NCBI RefSeq assembly: GCF_033115175.1 | Contig: NC_084835.1 | Coordinates: 87,851,948 to 87,915,947, forward strand | DNA length: 64,000 bases | Source: Lepus europaeus | Lineage: Eukaryota; Chordata; Mammalia; Lagomorpha; Leporidae | Direction: 5' to 3' | In this document: positions 1 through 10,470 of the stretch, piece after piece | Layout: every line of letters begins with the position of its first letter | How positions within the stretch are numbered: position 1 is the first letter of the stretch | Made by a program: the position numbers and the translations under genes | The notes under the pieces: generated by a model | The model's database searches: none | Told to the model about the DNA's origin: nothing | Seen by the model: the letters and a program-made list of their open reading frames with translations, nothing else

Positions 1-1539
1 AAAAAAGTAAATAAACAAGTAGAGGGGAAGAGAAATCTCCAGTATACAGGATTTGCCCATACTTTGTGTAGATACTCCCAGTCTCCATCCCAGGGAGTTG
101 GAGCCTGACTTCCTACTCAAGTGTGGGCTGTGAATAATGACTTCTGTCTATAGAGAAGAGGTGAGAACCCATAAAATTACCTCCTCATCCAGGTTAACAG
201 TCGGGATCAGGAATGACATGTCATTCCTCTAGGACATAATTTTGGTATGATTCGAGGAGAATATCACATTATCCCTGCAGTTTTCTTTCCCAAACCTATG
301 AATCCAGTCTAAGCATGAGGAAATTTTCAGACAAATTCCAACTGAATGACATTCTACACAATACTGGACTCAGTAGTCATCTAAACGCACTAGTTCATAA
401 AAATCAAGGAATGTTTTGAGAAATTGACACACCCAGCAGGAGTCTAAGGAGAAGGCATTAAAACCAACTGTTATGTGGTATCCTGAATGTGTTCAAAGAA
501 GAAAGAAAGAACATTAGGTAAAAACTGGGGAAATAAGAATAACATAGACATTTTAGTTAATAATAATAATATGTCAGTATGCATTCACTAAATGTAACAA
601 GTTAAAATAGTGCCACACATTGTAGAGGACATTGTGTGAGTGGTATATGGAAACTGTATTACCTCTACCATTTTTCTGTAAATATAAACCCTTAAAAATA
701 AACTCTTAAGAAAAAAGAAATTTTTGATATGTTTTATCTTTTTATCTTAGTGTTGAAAGGGCCACCATTTTACACAACTCCTCAGTTTTAGTCTCTAGGA
801 ACAGTGACAAATAAAATCCTCATTTGAGAAGTTATACTAGGGACACACACACACAAATATACACACATACTCATTGACAGGAAATAGGGTAGATAAAGAG
901 AAAAAATACACAATAAAGGTAAGATGACATCCAAGACATCTGTTCCATGTACCTCTCCTTCCAAGAATTCACACAGTTCATGTTCTGTAACTCCTATTAT
1001 TTAGCAAAAGAAAATCATCTTAGAAGCTGATTTGAGTATATTCAATACAGTCTAACATATACAAATCATTTATGTTCCAGCTCACAGAATTTTTTTCTCT
1101 TCACTTCTCCAGACTATCTAATATTAGAAACTCATTTACTCTAGGGAAGTTCTTTAATAGTTGGATAAGAAAAGTAAAACATGTCTTGCCCCAGGCCAGT
1201 AAATAAGTGACAATCTGCAAATTTAATATAAAAATGATTAATTTTCATAGACAGCAATGCAGTCCAGTAAAACCTTGTAAATTTGCTCTATTAAATAGGT
1301 GAAAAAGAAAAACTTAATGTAAGCTTTTATTTATCAAACTTTTTTTAATATAGAGTAAGATAGGGATGCTGCTCTAAAACTGAAAGAAACTATTGTCACA
1401 GGCATTGACATTTTAACAAAGCAAACATATACTTATTTATTTAAATGAAACATTTATAATGAAACCATTGGCTTTATGTAATCAGATAAAGAGTTCAACA
1501 TAAAACAGTTATTTTTCCAATTTAACATTGGAATTTCCT
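1..1539. other. Unique AT-rich sequence, no gene seen
   Basis: Contains a short AC-rich run at 844-870 and stops in all frames. No repeat family recognised. Confidence 0.5.
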
Positions 1540-1746
1540 TTTTTTTTAAATTTATTTTTTTATTTTATTTTTTTAAATTTTTTTGACAGGCAGAGTGGAC
1601 AGTAGAGAGAGACAGAGAGAAAGGTCTTCCTTTTTGCCGTTGGTTCACCCTCCAGTGGCCGCCACGGTAGACGCACTGCGGCCGGCGCACCGCGCTGTTC
1701 TGATGGCAGGAGCCAGGTGCTTCTCCTGGTCTCCCATGGGGTGTTT
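1540..1746 (-). mobile_element. C-SINE, truncated, GACAGGCAGAGTGGACAG type
   Basis: Minus-strand SINE with its T-rich tail at 1540-1584 and the GACAGGCAGAGTGGACAG subfamily signature. It stops mid-element at 1746, where a plus-strand SINE begins, so its 5' half is lost. Confidence 0.85.
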
Positions 1747-1980
1747 GGGGCCGGCCCTGTGGCACAGCTGGTTAATGCCCTGGACTGAAGCACCAGCATC
1801 TGGCTACTCCACTTCTGATCCAGCTCTCTGCTATGGCCTTGGAAAGCAGTAGAAAATGACTCAATTCCTTGGGCCCTTACACCCATGTGGGAGACCCGGA
1901 AGAAGTTCTTGGCTTCTGACTTTGCGTCACCACAGCTCTGGCCATTGCAGCCAACTGGGGAGTGAACCATCAGATGGAAC

Positions 1981-2026
<46 letters not shown>

Positions 2027-2067
2027 CTCTTTCAAATAAATAAATAAATATTTTTAAAAATAAAAAA
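1747..2067 (+). mobile_element. C-SINE, full length
   Basis: Starts GGGGCCGGCCCTGTGGCACAG, contains the CTCTCTGCTATGGCCTTGG block, a long CT repeat (1983-2022) and an AATAAATAAATA tail. Confidence 0.93.
1983..2022 (+). repeat. (CT)20 microsatellite in a SINE
   Basis: Uninterrupted CT dinucleotides at the normal CT-rich position of the SINE; likely length-polymorphic. Confidence 0.95.
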
Positions 2068-2360
2068 GTTTATTCATCTACTTTACTTAAAAGAGAAACA
2101 GGTAGACAGAAAAAGATCTAACTTATTTGTCAAATACCTGCAAAAACTGGAGCTGGACCAGGAAGAAGCCAAGTGCCCAGATCTTAACCCAAGTAGAGAC
2201 CCAAGTAATTGAGCCATCATCTGCGGCTTCCTAGGGTGCACATCATTAGCAGGAATCTGGAATTGGAAAGAGCGTCAGGACTCAAACCCAGGCACTAAGA
2301 TGTGAGAAGTAGGCACATCAAGCTGCATCTTAATCACTGTGCCCAACACCTGTTCCTCAC
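2068..2360 (-). mobile_element. Old C-SINE relative, diverged
   Basis: Minus-strand order of blocks (TTATT tail, AGACAGA run, GGAATTGGAA, CAAACCCAGGCACT, CTGTGCCCAACACC) follows the C-SINE plan, but divergence is high. It abuts SINEs on both sides. Confidence 0.7.
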
Positions 2361-2387
2361 CTTTTCCTTTTTATAAAAAAAAAAAAA

Positions 2388-2706
2388 ATTACTGATTTAT
2401 TTGAAAGGCAGAGTTACAGAGAGAGAGAGGGAGAGGTAGAGGAAGAGAGAGACCTTCCACTTAACTGGTTCTCTCCCCAAAAGGCTGCCAATGGCTACCT
2501 GGGCTGGGCTAGTCAAAAGCCAGGAGCTTCATCCAGATCTTGCAGGTGAATGCAGAGGCCCAAGCACTTGAGCCACCTTCTATTGCTTTCCCAGGTGCAT
2601 TAGCAGAGAGTTGGATCAGAAATGGAGCAGCACTCCAACCAGTGCCCATATGGGGTACTGGTTCTGCAAGCAGTGCCTTAGCTCACTATGCCACAGTGCC
2701 AGTCCC
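2388..2706 (-). mobile_element. C-SINE
   Basis: Minus-strand copy with GATTTATTTGAAAGGCAGAG, a GAGA-rich run, GGATCAGAAATGGAGCAG and an end at CACAGTGCCAGTCCC. Confidence 0.9.
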
Positions 2707-3284
2707 TCTTGCTTTTTCTTTTGTTGTCAAAGATTAGATAATCTTTATTCAGCTACATTGAATGATGATAATTCAAAATAACTGAAATCATGAGGTTGCC
2801 CACATTTGCAAAGCGTGTGTAACATTTCATTATATCCAGAACACTGACATCTAACCTAAATAGATAACTATTCATTTACATATTTATTAACTTCTTAAAC
2901 AGGCAATGAAAAATTTCATTTTAAAATATTTGTTAGACCCCTTTCATAGACCATTCTATGAAAGGAGGAATGGCATTATAAGCAAGAGAAAGAAAAAAAA
3001 AAAATGATGTGTGATGTATCTTTCTACACAGAAAGAAGTGATTAAGATTTTATTGTGGATTTTATTTACTTGTTTATTTACTTACTGAATTCCATTTTAT
3101 TCACTTTGAAGACTTATGGAAGCACAGTGACAACACTTCTAATTTACCAAATGGACTTTGTCCATCAAAAAAAGACTATCTAGTTTATAGCAAGCATGTA
3201 ATCACATCCACTGTCCTCACCATAGCAAAGCAGATTCCTCAATATCAAAAAGTATATGTCTTATATTCATATATATATAGTATG
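2707..3284. other. Unique AT-rich sequence, no gene seen
   Basis: A-run at 2991-3004 and a short TA run at 3269-3280; otherwise nothing recognised. Confidence 0.5.
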
Positions 3285-3960
3285 AGACAGCTTTTAGCGG
3301 ACCCCTGGATAGCTAGATAGCTTCAGGATCAGGGCTGGTTGCCAAAAAATCAAACCTTGATTAGAAGCCTGGAACATTATAGCCATATCCTCAACTTCTG
3401 AAAAAAGGAGAAGGGCTGGAGATGGGGTTATTAGCTGATCATACCTACTTGATGACACCTCCAGGAATGGCAATGGGACTTCTGGCTTAGCCCATTGAGG
3501 TGTGTGAGAGTGGTGCACAGAAGGAGGCACTGAGGCTCTGCAACCCCTCCCCACATACCTTGACCTGTACATCTCTTCAATTTGGCTGTTCCCAAGTTGC
3601 ATCCTTTATAGCCAATCAGTAAAGGGAAATGGAATGCCTTACTGAGATCTATGAGTTATTCCAACAAATTGTTAAGGTTGAAATGGGGATTTGGAAATCT
3701 CTCTTTGTGTAGCTGGTCAGGAGAAGCATGAGTGGCCCGAAACCTGCTATTGGCATTCAACGTAGAGACATCCTTATTAGACTGAGACCTATTGCTTGTG
3801 CAACGTGATTCTAACTCTGGGTAGGTAGTGTCAGGATTGAATTGAATTGTTGGACACCCTGATATTGTTAGAGAGCTGGAGATGTAGTATTAGAAAAGAC
3901 TATCTCTGAAGAACTAGAATAATCCATCAACTAATCAAAAAATTTCTTGGGAGCTACTGT
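3285..3960 (+). mobile_element. Ancient LTR-like repeat, family not named
   Basis: AGGGCTGGTTGCCAAAAAAT, AACCCCTCCCCACATACC, TGACCTGTACATCTCTTCAA, GTTGCATCCTTTATAGCCAA and GGTAGGTAGTGTCAGGATTG occur in the order of a widespread mammalian LTR-like repeat. The 102-codon minus-strand frame inside it is accidental. Confidence 0.5.
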
Positions 3961-4037
3961 GTAAAAACAGTTTTGCTCAATGTTAAGGAGAATATATAAA
4001 CAAGTTTAGGTTAAGGCTCTTAAAGAGCATCCAGACA

Positions 4038-4144
4038 GGACCGGCACTGTGGTGTAGTGGGTAAAACCACTGTTTTCAATGCTGGCATCCCATTGCTTCA
4101 TTGTTGGCATCCCAATGCTTGTGCATGTTCTGGTTGCTCCACTT
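4038..4144 (+). mobile_element. C-SINE, 5' part of a split copy
   Basis: The head GGACCGGCACTGTGGTGTAG to GGTTGCTCCACTT is followed after 4144 by a nested minus-strand SINE; the remainder resumes at 4475. Confidence 0.85.
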
Positions 4145-4460
4145 TTTTTTCTTTTTTTTTTTTTTTTTTGAAAGGCAGAGTTAGACAGTGAGAAAGAGAC
4201 AGAGAAAGGTCTTCCTTTCATTGGTTCACCTCCCAAATGGCTGCTATGGCTGGCACTGCGCTGATCCAAAGCCAGGAGCCAGGTGCTTCCTCATGAGGGC
4301 CCAAGCAATTGGGCTATCCTCCACTGCCTTCCTGGGCCACAGCAGAGAGCTGGAATGGAAGAGGAGCAACCGGGACAGAATCCGCACCCCGACCAGGAGT
4401 AGAATCCAGGGTGCCAGTACCCCAGGTGGAGGATTAGTCTAGTGAGCCGTGGCGCTGGCC
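4145..4460 (-). mobile_element. C-SINE nested inside another C-SINE
   Basis: Minus-strand copy of the short-tail subfamily. Its target duplication, TGGTTGCTCCACTT at 4131-4144 and TGGCTGCTCCACTT at 4461-4474 (13 of 14 identical), is host SINE sequence, which proves later insertion. Confidence 0.9.
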
Positions 4461-4474
4461 TGGCTGCTCCACTT

Positions 4475-4684
4475 CCAATTCAGCTCCCTATTAATGGCGT
4501 GGGCAAAGCAACCCCTGAACCCATGTGGAGACCCCAATGAGGCTCCTGGCTCATGGCTCAGTCCTGAACATTGTGGCCATTTGGGGAGTAAATCAGTAGA
4601 TGGAAGATCTTTCTCTGTGTGCCTTTCCCTCTCTCTCTCAGTAACTCTGACTTTCAAATGAATAAATAAATATATTTTTTAAAA
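4475..4684 (+). mobile_element. C-SINE, 3' part of the split copy
   Basis: Continues the element begun at 4038, from CCAATTCAGCTCCCTATTAA through the CT-rich part to an AATAAATAAATA tail. Confidence 0.85.
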
Positions 4685-5639
4685 GAACACCGACTTTTCA
4701 CATGCTTGAAAACATGCTTAGTAAGTAAGCTAATCTATATGAATGGTCACATTAAAAGCAGAGATGACAAGTGTTGTAGAATTTCCAAGCATACACACTT
4801 CAAAATTATAAAGAGATGAAAATTGGGAAAACATCCTTTGGGTTAAGGACCAGGATTTGGCTTTGCACTGGGTAGTGGAAAGCAGTCTGGGTTAAACTTC
4901 ACTGTTCCCTGGACCTGTGACAAAGTCTGGAATTTCTGCTTTGTACCAGGTAACCCACATGAAAGATTTCTTGACTCTGGATAGGGAAAATTATCCTTGT
5001 CTCATCCCAATGAAATACACTCATCACAATTGATCGTAGCAAGGAATAAACTCTTAGGATAAGCAAGCGAGAGACGTAGTTTTGTTTGAAATAATGGTGC
5101 TACTAAATTAGAAAATAAGTATATTGATAGTTGAAGCTAGACATGTGCATAATAAAACATTTTTAGTGTGTTTTTTTTAATTTGAGTTTGGTGCTAGCCA
5201 GGAAGAACAAAGCATAGGCAGCAAAATATTTTGTAAAACCACCACATGCAATAACTTGGAAGGAAGATTCTGCCCTCTGAACTTGTGGCTCTAGGGGAAG
5301 TGGTTGGAAAGTCTCAGGATGGTGAGTTGGCTTCTAATCGTGGCCCTTATCAAAGTATTGCAAGAAAGAAAATTGGCTGTTTTTCAAAGATTGAAGGAGT
5401 TGGAGCAAACATAAACACTTTACAGGGTTAGAACAATACAGTGCATCTGGACCTGTTGAATAAATAGCAAGAGATCCTGAATGCAAAGCATGATGTCATG
5501 ATGAGATGAGATTTGGGGCATCTTGGTGGAATATAGATGTATTTTTCAATGTGGGAGCAAAATGAAAAATTGAGACTTCTGCTGTAAGTCTATTAGAAAA
5601 ATAGTTGTAATTGTTTTTCTCCTTCTTGGAATGAAACTT
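4685..5639. other. Unique sequence, no gene seen
   Basis: No open frame of note and no recognised repeat between the split SINE and the MLT1-like LTR. Confidence 0.5.
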
Positions 5640-6090
5640 TGCTGCTTTTCTCATCAAGATTTAGAGTCTGTTTCCTCATTTGTTGACTCTGGTGTAACCT
5701 TGTGATGTGTTTTAACCAAGAAAATGCAGGGAAAATTTGAAACCTCAAGTTGAAGGGCACCTCACCTCTCCTTGTAAGACTCTTGCTGTCCTTGGTGTGA
5801 GCAAGTCCAGGGTAGCCTGGTGAGGATGAAAGACAGGGGGTCCATCCACATCATCGTTCTAAATGACAGTAAGTCAACTTCCAGACATTTAGACCAGGCA
5901 GACCCACCTAAACAATAGCTAATCACCTACACAAGAGTCAATTTATTTTGTATTAGCCAAGCTTCACCAGATTAACAAAGTATAGCAAATTTCAGGAGGC
6001 TACAGAAATAATAACAATTTTATTTTTATTTTTTTAAGTCATTGTATTTTGGTATAGTTTGTTAAACAGGGATAGATAGCCTATACAACT
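5640..6090 (+). mobile_element. MLT1-like MaLR LTR
   Basis: TGACTCTGGTGTAACCTTGT, TCCAGGGTAGCCTGGTGAGG, TAGACCAGGCAGACCCACC and the end AGTTTGTTAAACAGGGATAG are the successive landmarks of an MLT1 LTR. Noncoding, ancient. Confidence 0.7.
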
Positions 6091-6346
6091 TCCAAGAAAA
6101 CAAAATATTTATTGAAAATGTTTTTATGTGCCTGGTATAGAGCCTGAGAAAGAAGATACAGTTTGGAGAGAATAAGGCAATAACAGGAAGAATCAGTACT
6201 GTAAGTGTACTTAGTTTAAGGGCATTCAGAAGTTAGGAAGCGTGCACAGCACAGGTGACAGGGGGTCAGAAAGAAGACAAAAGTGTATTTGAGGAGAGGA
6301 AATAGGAAAGTACCAAAGATCTTATGTGATGCCCTCTCTTTGTTTC

Positions 6347-6656
6347 TTTTTTTTTTTAAGATTTTTTTTTTTATGTATTTGCGAGGTAGAGTTAATCAGA
6401 GGGAGGGAGAGAAAGAGAAAGAGGTCTTCCATCCACTGGTTTACTCCCCAGTGGCCGCAGTCCACAGCTGGGCTGATAGGAAACTAAGAGCTAGAAGCTG
6501 AAGGGGCCCAAGCACTTGAGCCATCTTCTACTGCTTTCTCAGGCCATAGCAGAGAGCTAAATTGGAAGAGGAGCAGCCAGGACATGAACTGACGCTCCTT
6601 TGGGATGCTAGCACCGCAGGCAGAGGCTTAATCCACTATTGTCACAGCACCAGCCT
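6347..6656 (-). mobile_element. C-SINE
   Basis: T-rich tail, GAGGTAGAGTTA, CACTGGTTTACTCCCCAG, ATAGCAGAGAGCT and CACAGCACCAGCCTC in the expected minus-strand order. Confidence 0.88.
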
Positions 6657-7123
6657 CATGACACCCTGCCCTCTTTTCTGTTTGTTACAACCAAATTTGT
6701 TGCCTTGTGGAATTTTTATTGGAGAACAGAAGTGAAGGCTTACTAAATACACAGATTAATTAGTAATCAATAAAAACTTACTGAAAATTATCTACATGTA
6801 ATGTATTCCTAAGTGCGAGCTACACAAGAGACAATCCAAATGGACACTGGAATTTATTTGACCAGTCAGTTTTAACATTTTGACTTTCTTCATTCTATCT
6901 ATGCTGATGATAATCCAGCTGACCCATGGATATCTCAGATGAACAACATACTCTGCCTGCTGTGTAGGACATGGTTTATTTAATACTCATACTCATGTAT
7001 CTGTTTTAGTACAGTGAAAGGATCCACAGCACAATCAAAGGGAAAATAGAAAGAAATGTCCAGAGGATACCAGCAGGAAGCTTACAAGAGATGTCTCCCA
7101 GGGAAGTCACACAAGATATAGTT
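6657..7123. other. Unique sequence, no gene seen
   Basis: No open frame of note. Ends at the target duplication of the SINE tail fragment. Confidence 0.5.
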
Positions 7124-7139
7124 AATTCCTCTTGCAGGG

Positions 7140-7239
7140 GAATTCTTTCCTTTTTTAAAATTTGTTTATTTATTTATATATATTTATTTATTTATCTGAA
7201 AGTCAGAGTTATACAGAGAGAGAGAGAGAGACACATACT
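7140..7239 (-). mobile_element. C-SINE tail fragment with its own target duplication
   Basis: Only the tail and the GTCAGAGTTATACAGAGAGAG part remain. TTAATTCCTCTTGCAG (7124-7139) and TTAATTCCTCCTGCAG (7240-7255) flank it with one mismatch, so it was inserted as a 5'-truncated copy. Confidence 0.75.
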
Positions 7240-7313
7240 TAATTCCTCCTGCAGTGTTGTATGACTACCCATGTGGAGTTCTTGTTCTTTCCTTTTTTAA
7301 ATATTTATTTACT

Positions 7314-7535
7314 GGGGCCAGCGCTGTGGCGAAGCAGGTAGAGCCGCTGCCTGCAGTGCCGGCATCACATATGGATGCTGGTTCGCTTCCATATGGAAGT
7401 TGTTCCGCTTCCGATCCAGCTCTCTGCTATGGCCTGGGAAAGCAGTAGAAGATGGCCCAAGTCCTTGGGTCCCTGAACCCATGTGAGAGACCCAGAGGAA
7501 GCTCTTGGCTCCTGGTTTCAGATCTTTAAAAAAAA
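7314..7535 (+). mobile_element. C-SINE, 3' truncated, nested in a SINE tail
   Basis: GGGGCCAGCGCTGTGGCG through GCTCCTGGTTTCAGATC; the CT-rich part is missing before an A-run. Confidence 0.85.
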
Positions 7536-7719
7536 GATTTATTTATTTAATATCTGAAAGCCAGAGTTATACAAAGAGAGAGAAAGAGAAATCTTCCATC
7601 CTTTGGTTCACTACCCAGAAAAGAGCAAAGACCTGGCCCACAAATCAGGAGCTTCCTTCAGGTCAACCCAATGGGTGCAGACGCCCAAGGTCTTGGGCTT
7701 CAGGCACATTAGCAGGGAG

Positions 7720-7775
7720 CTGGATCAGAAGTGGAGCAGATGGGACTCTGGATCAGAAGTGGAGCAGATGGGACT
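7720..7775 (+). repeat. 28-bp tandem duplication inside a SINE
   Basis: The unit beginning CTGGATCAGAAGTGGAGCAG occurs at 7720-7747 and 7748-7775 without a difference; most C-SINEs carry it once. Confidence 0.9.
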
Positions 7776-7854
7776 CAAACCAGTGCCCATATCGGATGCT
7801 GATATGGTGGTGGCTTTACCTACTATGCCACAATGTTGGACCCGGAGTTCTTGT

Positions 7855-8030
7855 TCTTATAAGGACACTAGTGAAATAGAGTTAGAGGCCACCTATATGA
7901 CTTAATTTAACTTCAGTTATCTCTGTTAAGGTCCTATCTCCAAATACAATCACACTAGTGACTAAGGTTTCAGTACAGATTTTTTTTTTCAGGGCGTAGG
8001 TTCGGGGTAGTTCATAATTCAGTCTATAAT
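7855..8030. repeat. Ancient LTR-like fragment
   Basis: CTTATAAGGACACTAGTGA, CCTATCTCCAAATACAATCA and TAGTTCATAATTCAGTC occur in the order of a widespread mammalian interspersed repeat. I do not name the family with confidence. Confidence 0.4.
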
Positions 8031-8550
8031 ACTGTATTGTTTTATGAATAATGCAGGTTATATTCCAAATAGTTGAAGATTCTTACTGTAAATGGTTGGA
8101 GCTTCAACTGTGGCATATAATTAATTGCTGAGCATATTTTGTAATTTGTGCCATATAGTAAAAATGGCTTTAAAAATATTTAGTGTTTGCAGAAAAATGT
8201 AATTGGTGATTGTTGGGCCCCTTGTACCATTAACCAATGTCTGACACCTTCAAGAATATAGTCAGCTGTTAAGGGACACTAGCACAACCTACTTGCATCC
8301 CAGGGGTCACTTCTAGGCATAAAGAAAAAGAAGCATACTGGTGGGCATAGCGGACAGTGGTATTTAAAGGCAACATCTACTGATAATAGCGTCATCCTAA
8401 ATGAGTGGCTAAGTATTCACTCAACGTCTCTGATTCTTTGAGTTTCTGGATCTCATGTAAATATTTTGTCAGGCTGCTTTGATAACCAAACCATGCCCAT
8501 ATAGGAAAACGCTTTATATACTATACAATGAAAAACATTAAAGACACAAT
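8031..8550. other. Unique sequence, no gene seen
   Basis: No open frame of note and no repeat recognised. Confidence 0.5.
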
Positions 8551-8870
8551 TCTTTTTCTTTATTTGAGAAGCAGAAGGAGAGAAATGGTGGGGGGTTGGG
8601 GAGCATGAGAACTCCCATTCACTCTACTGATTCACTCCCCAGATAGCACAATGGCTGGGAGTGAGCCAGGGCCAGAGCCAGGATCCAGAAATTCAGTCCA
8701 GGTCTGCCATGTTGGGGACAGGTACCTAAATCACTTTTTTGTTTGTCTCTCACGTTTGCTTCCTAAGGTCTGCATTAGCAAGAAGCTAGAGTAAGGAGCT
8801 GGAGCCAGGAATCATACCCAGGCATTCCAATGTGTGACGTAGACAACTGCCAAACTAAACACCCACTGCC
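8551..8870 (-). mobile_element. Old C-SINE relative
   Basis: Diverged minus-strand copy: TTTATTTGAGAAGCAGAAG, TGATTCACTCCCCAGATAG, GAGCCAGGAATCATACCCAG and AACACCCACTGCC are the surviving blocks. Confidence 0.7.
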
Positions 8871-9897
8871 AAAGGAATGGTTATTATTATCTTTAGCTTC
8901 TTTTTTTGTCTAAATGAATCCCTTTACTATTGATGTTATTGCATAGATATTAATTTCTTTTATAGTATATTACAGATAAGTCTCTAACTTTCCAACTTTT
9001 ATATCAGTTCTAAAATGGTCACTCACTTTTACTTGGTTATCTTATTTGTATTAAAACTTTTAAGTATGTACTTGTCACCGTGAGATGTATCATGTGCACA
9101 TACAAGTACATCAAATGTCTAGATAAATATAAGTAACAATCTCCTCCTTCCATCTAGGAACAAGCTACTATGCTGGATTTTGTAGTAATTATGTTTTTGG
9201 TCTATTTATAGTTTTACCAACTATATAAGCATCCTTAAATAGTGTAGTATTATTTTGTTTGCTACTTCACTTTATAAAAACTGAATCACACCATATAATG
9301 TTACTTTAAAATGTGTGGAAAAAGGAATTAAAAGATAGTGTACATTTCCTTTTTTTCCCTTTATTATCATGATCTGTAATTTTGTTTTTAATCATCTTGT
9401 CTTGGGATCACATACTTCAGTGATTTTGTGCTGATGGTGTATCTCCTCTACCTTAGTCTTTCTAATGAGCTAGCAAAATATACAGTATATACACAAATAT
9501 ACAGTAGTTCTTCAATTTTATGCTTTTCTTTCCAAATAACCATTTAAAGACAATACTGAATTGTAACAGTCTGAGGTAATAAAGAATTCAAAAGTTAGGT
9601 TTGACTTGTTATTCTATCTAGTCATGCTGACTTTCAAAACACCTGATCTTAAATATTATCCATAAAATATGATAATAGTTAAGTATGTAAATATTCTTTA
9701 TTTGATATACATAAACCACACTAAAATATCTTTCAAAAAGTAAAAGGTAACAGTTTAGATACAGGAAATTCTCATTAGAGTGATATAGTTAAGAACAGAA
9801 ATATGAAGCAGACATTTCTACCTATCTTCAGCTCTTGCCTTTAACAGGTAAAGTACTCAAGTGGATATTGCTCAGTTTGGAGACAGTGAAGAGACTT
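8871..9897. other. AT-rich flank of the L1, possibly holding an old L1M fragment
   Basis: Text around 9040-9330 (CTCCTCCTTCCATCTAGGAA, AAAACTGAATCACACCATAT) resembles the 3' region of an old L1M element. The last part could be the far side of the CYCS retrocopy 3' UTR; neither is proven. Confidence 0.35.
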
Positions 9898-9909
9898 CCT
9901 CTGTATTTA
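9898..9909 (+). repeat. Target-site duplication, 3' side of the L1
   Basis: The bases CCTCTGTATTTA directly precede the T-rich strand of the L1 tail. They match 17059-17070 beyond the L1 5' end. Because the tail is itself AAAT-rich, the inner boundary is uncertain by a few bases. Confidence 0.85.
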
Positions 9910-9928
9910 TTTATTTATTTATTTTTTT

Positions 9929-9945
9929 TTTATTAAACTTTTATT
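9929..9945 (-). terminator. L1 polyadenylation signals
   Basis: Two AATAAA hexamers on the minus strand (9940-9945 and 9929-9934) lie directly before the A-rich tail. Confidence 0.7.
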
Positions 9946-9989
9946 TAATGAATATAAATTTCCAAAGTATAGCTTATGGGTTACAATGG

Positions 9990-10052
9990 CTTCCCCCCTC
10001 CCATAACTTCCCTCCCGCCCGCAACCCTCCCCCCTCCCGCTCCCTCTCCCCT
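9990..10052 (-). promoter_or_regulatory. G-rich polypurine tract of the L1 3' UTR
   Basis: The plus strand is a C-rich polypyrimidine stretch, so the L1 sense strand carries at least five G-runs of 3 to 7 bases within about 60 bases. Mammalian L1 3' UTRs typically hold such a G-quadruplex-prone tract. The folding is a prediction from base pattern. Confidence 0.75.
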
Positions 10053-10067
10053 TCCATTCATGTAAAG

Positions 10068-10470
10068 ATTCATTTTCAATTCTCTTTGTATACAGAAGAT
10101 CAGTTTAGTATATACTAGGTAAAGATTTCAACATTTTGCCCATATAGCAACATCAAGTGAAAAAACTACCATTGGATTACTAATTATAGCATTAAATAGC
10201 AATGTACAGCACATTAAAGACAGAGATCCTACATAATTTTTTTTTTCAAAATAATTAATTTTCTATGCCATTTCCATTTTAACACCAGGTTGATTTGTTT
10301 TTTTTTTTTTTCATTTCCAATTCTCTTTATATACAGAAGATCACTTCAGTATATAATTAGCAAAGACCTCATCAGTCTGCGCCCACACAGAAACGCAAAG
10401 ATAAAAATACTGTTTCAGTACCAGTCCTAGCATCACTTGGCTTTAGACGACACATTAGGGACAGATCCCG
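10068..10470 (-). repeat. Diverged internal duplication in the L1 3' UTR
   Basis: Two blocks, 10068-10225 and 10311-10470, run in parallel. Both contain a TTC-AATTCTCTTT-TATACAGAAGATCA run, then an AGTATATA-like block, GCAAAGA/GTAAAGA, CCA-A-AG-AAC and ACACATTA-GACAGATCC-like text. Similarity is clear but imperfect, so the duplication predates this insertion and belongs to the subfamily. Confidence 0.65.

Larger units (their letters stand above)
7290..7843 (-). mobile_element. C-SINE interrupted by a plus-strand C-SINE
   Basis: A minus-strand SINE body (7526-7843) and its T-rich tail (7290-7313) are separated by a plus-strand SINE. The perfect 15-base duplication GGAGTTCTTGTTCTT (7275-7289 and 7844-7858) encloses the whole composite. 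Part of the body is a tandem duplicate. Confidence 0.85.

Noticed and set aside
1983-2022. Long CT and GA runs as possible CRISPR or regulatory arrays
   Set aside because: They are simple dinucleotide repeats at the fixed CT-rich site of C-SINEs.
3294-3602. 102-codon minus-strand frame
   Set aside because: It falls entirely inside an ancient LTR-like repeat read on the opposite strand.
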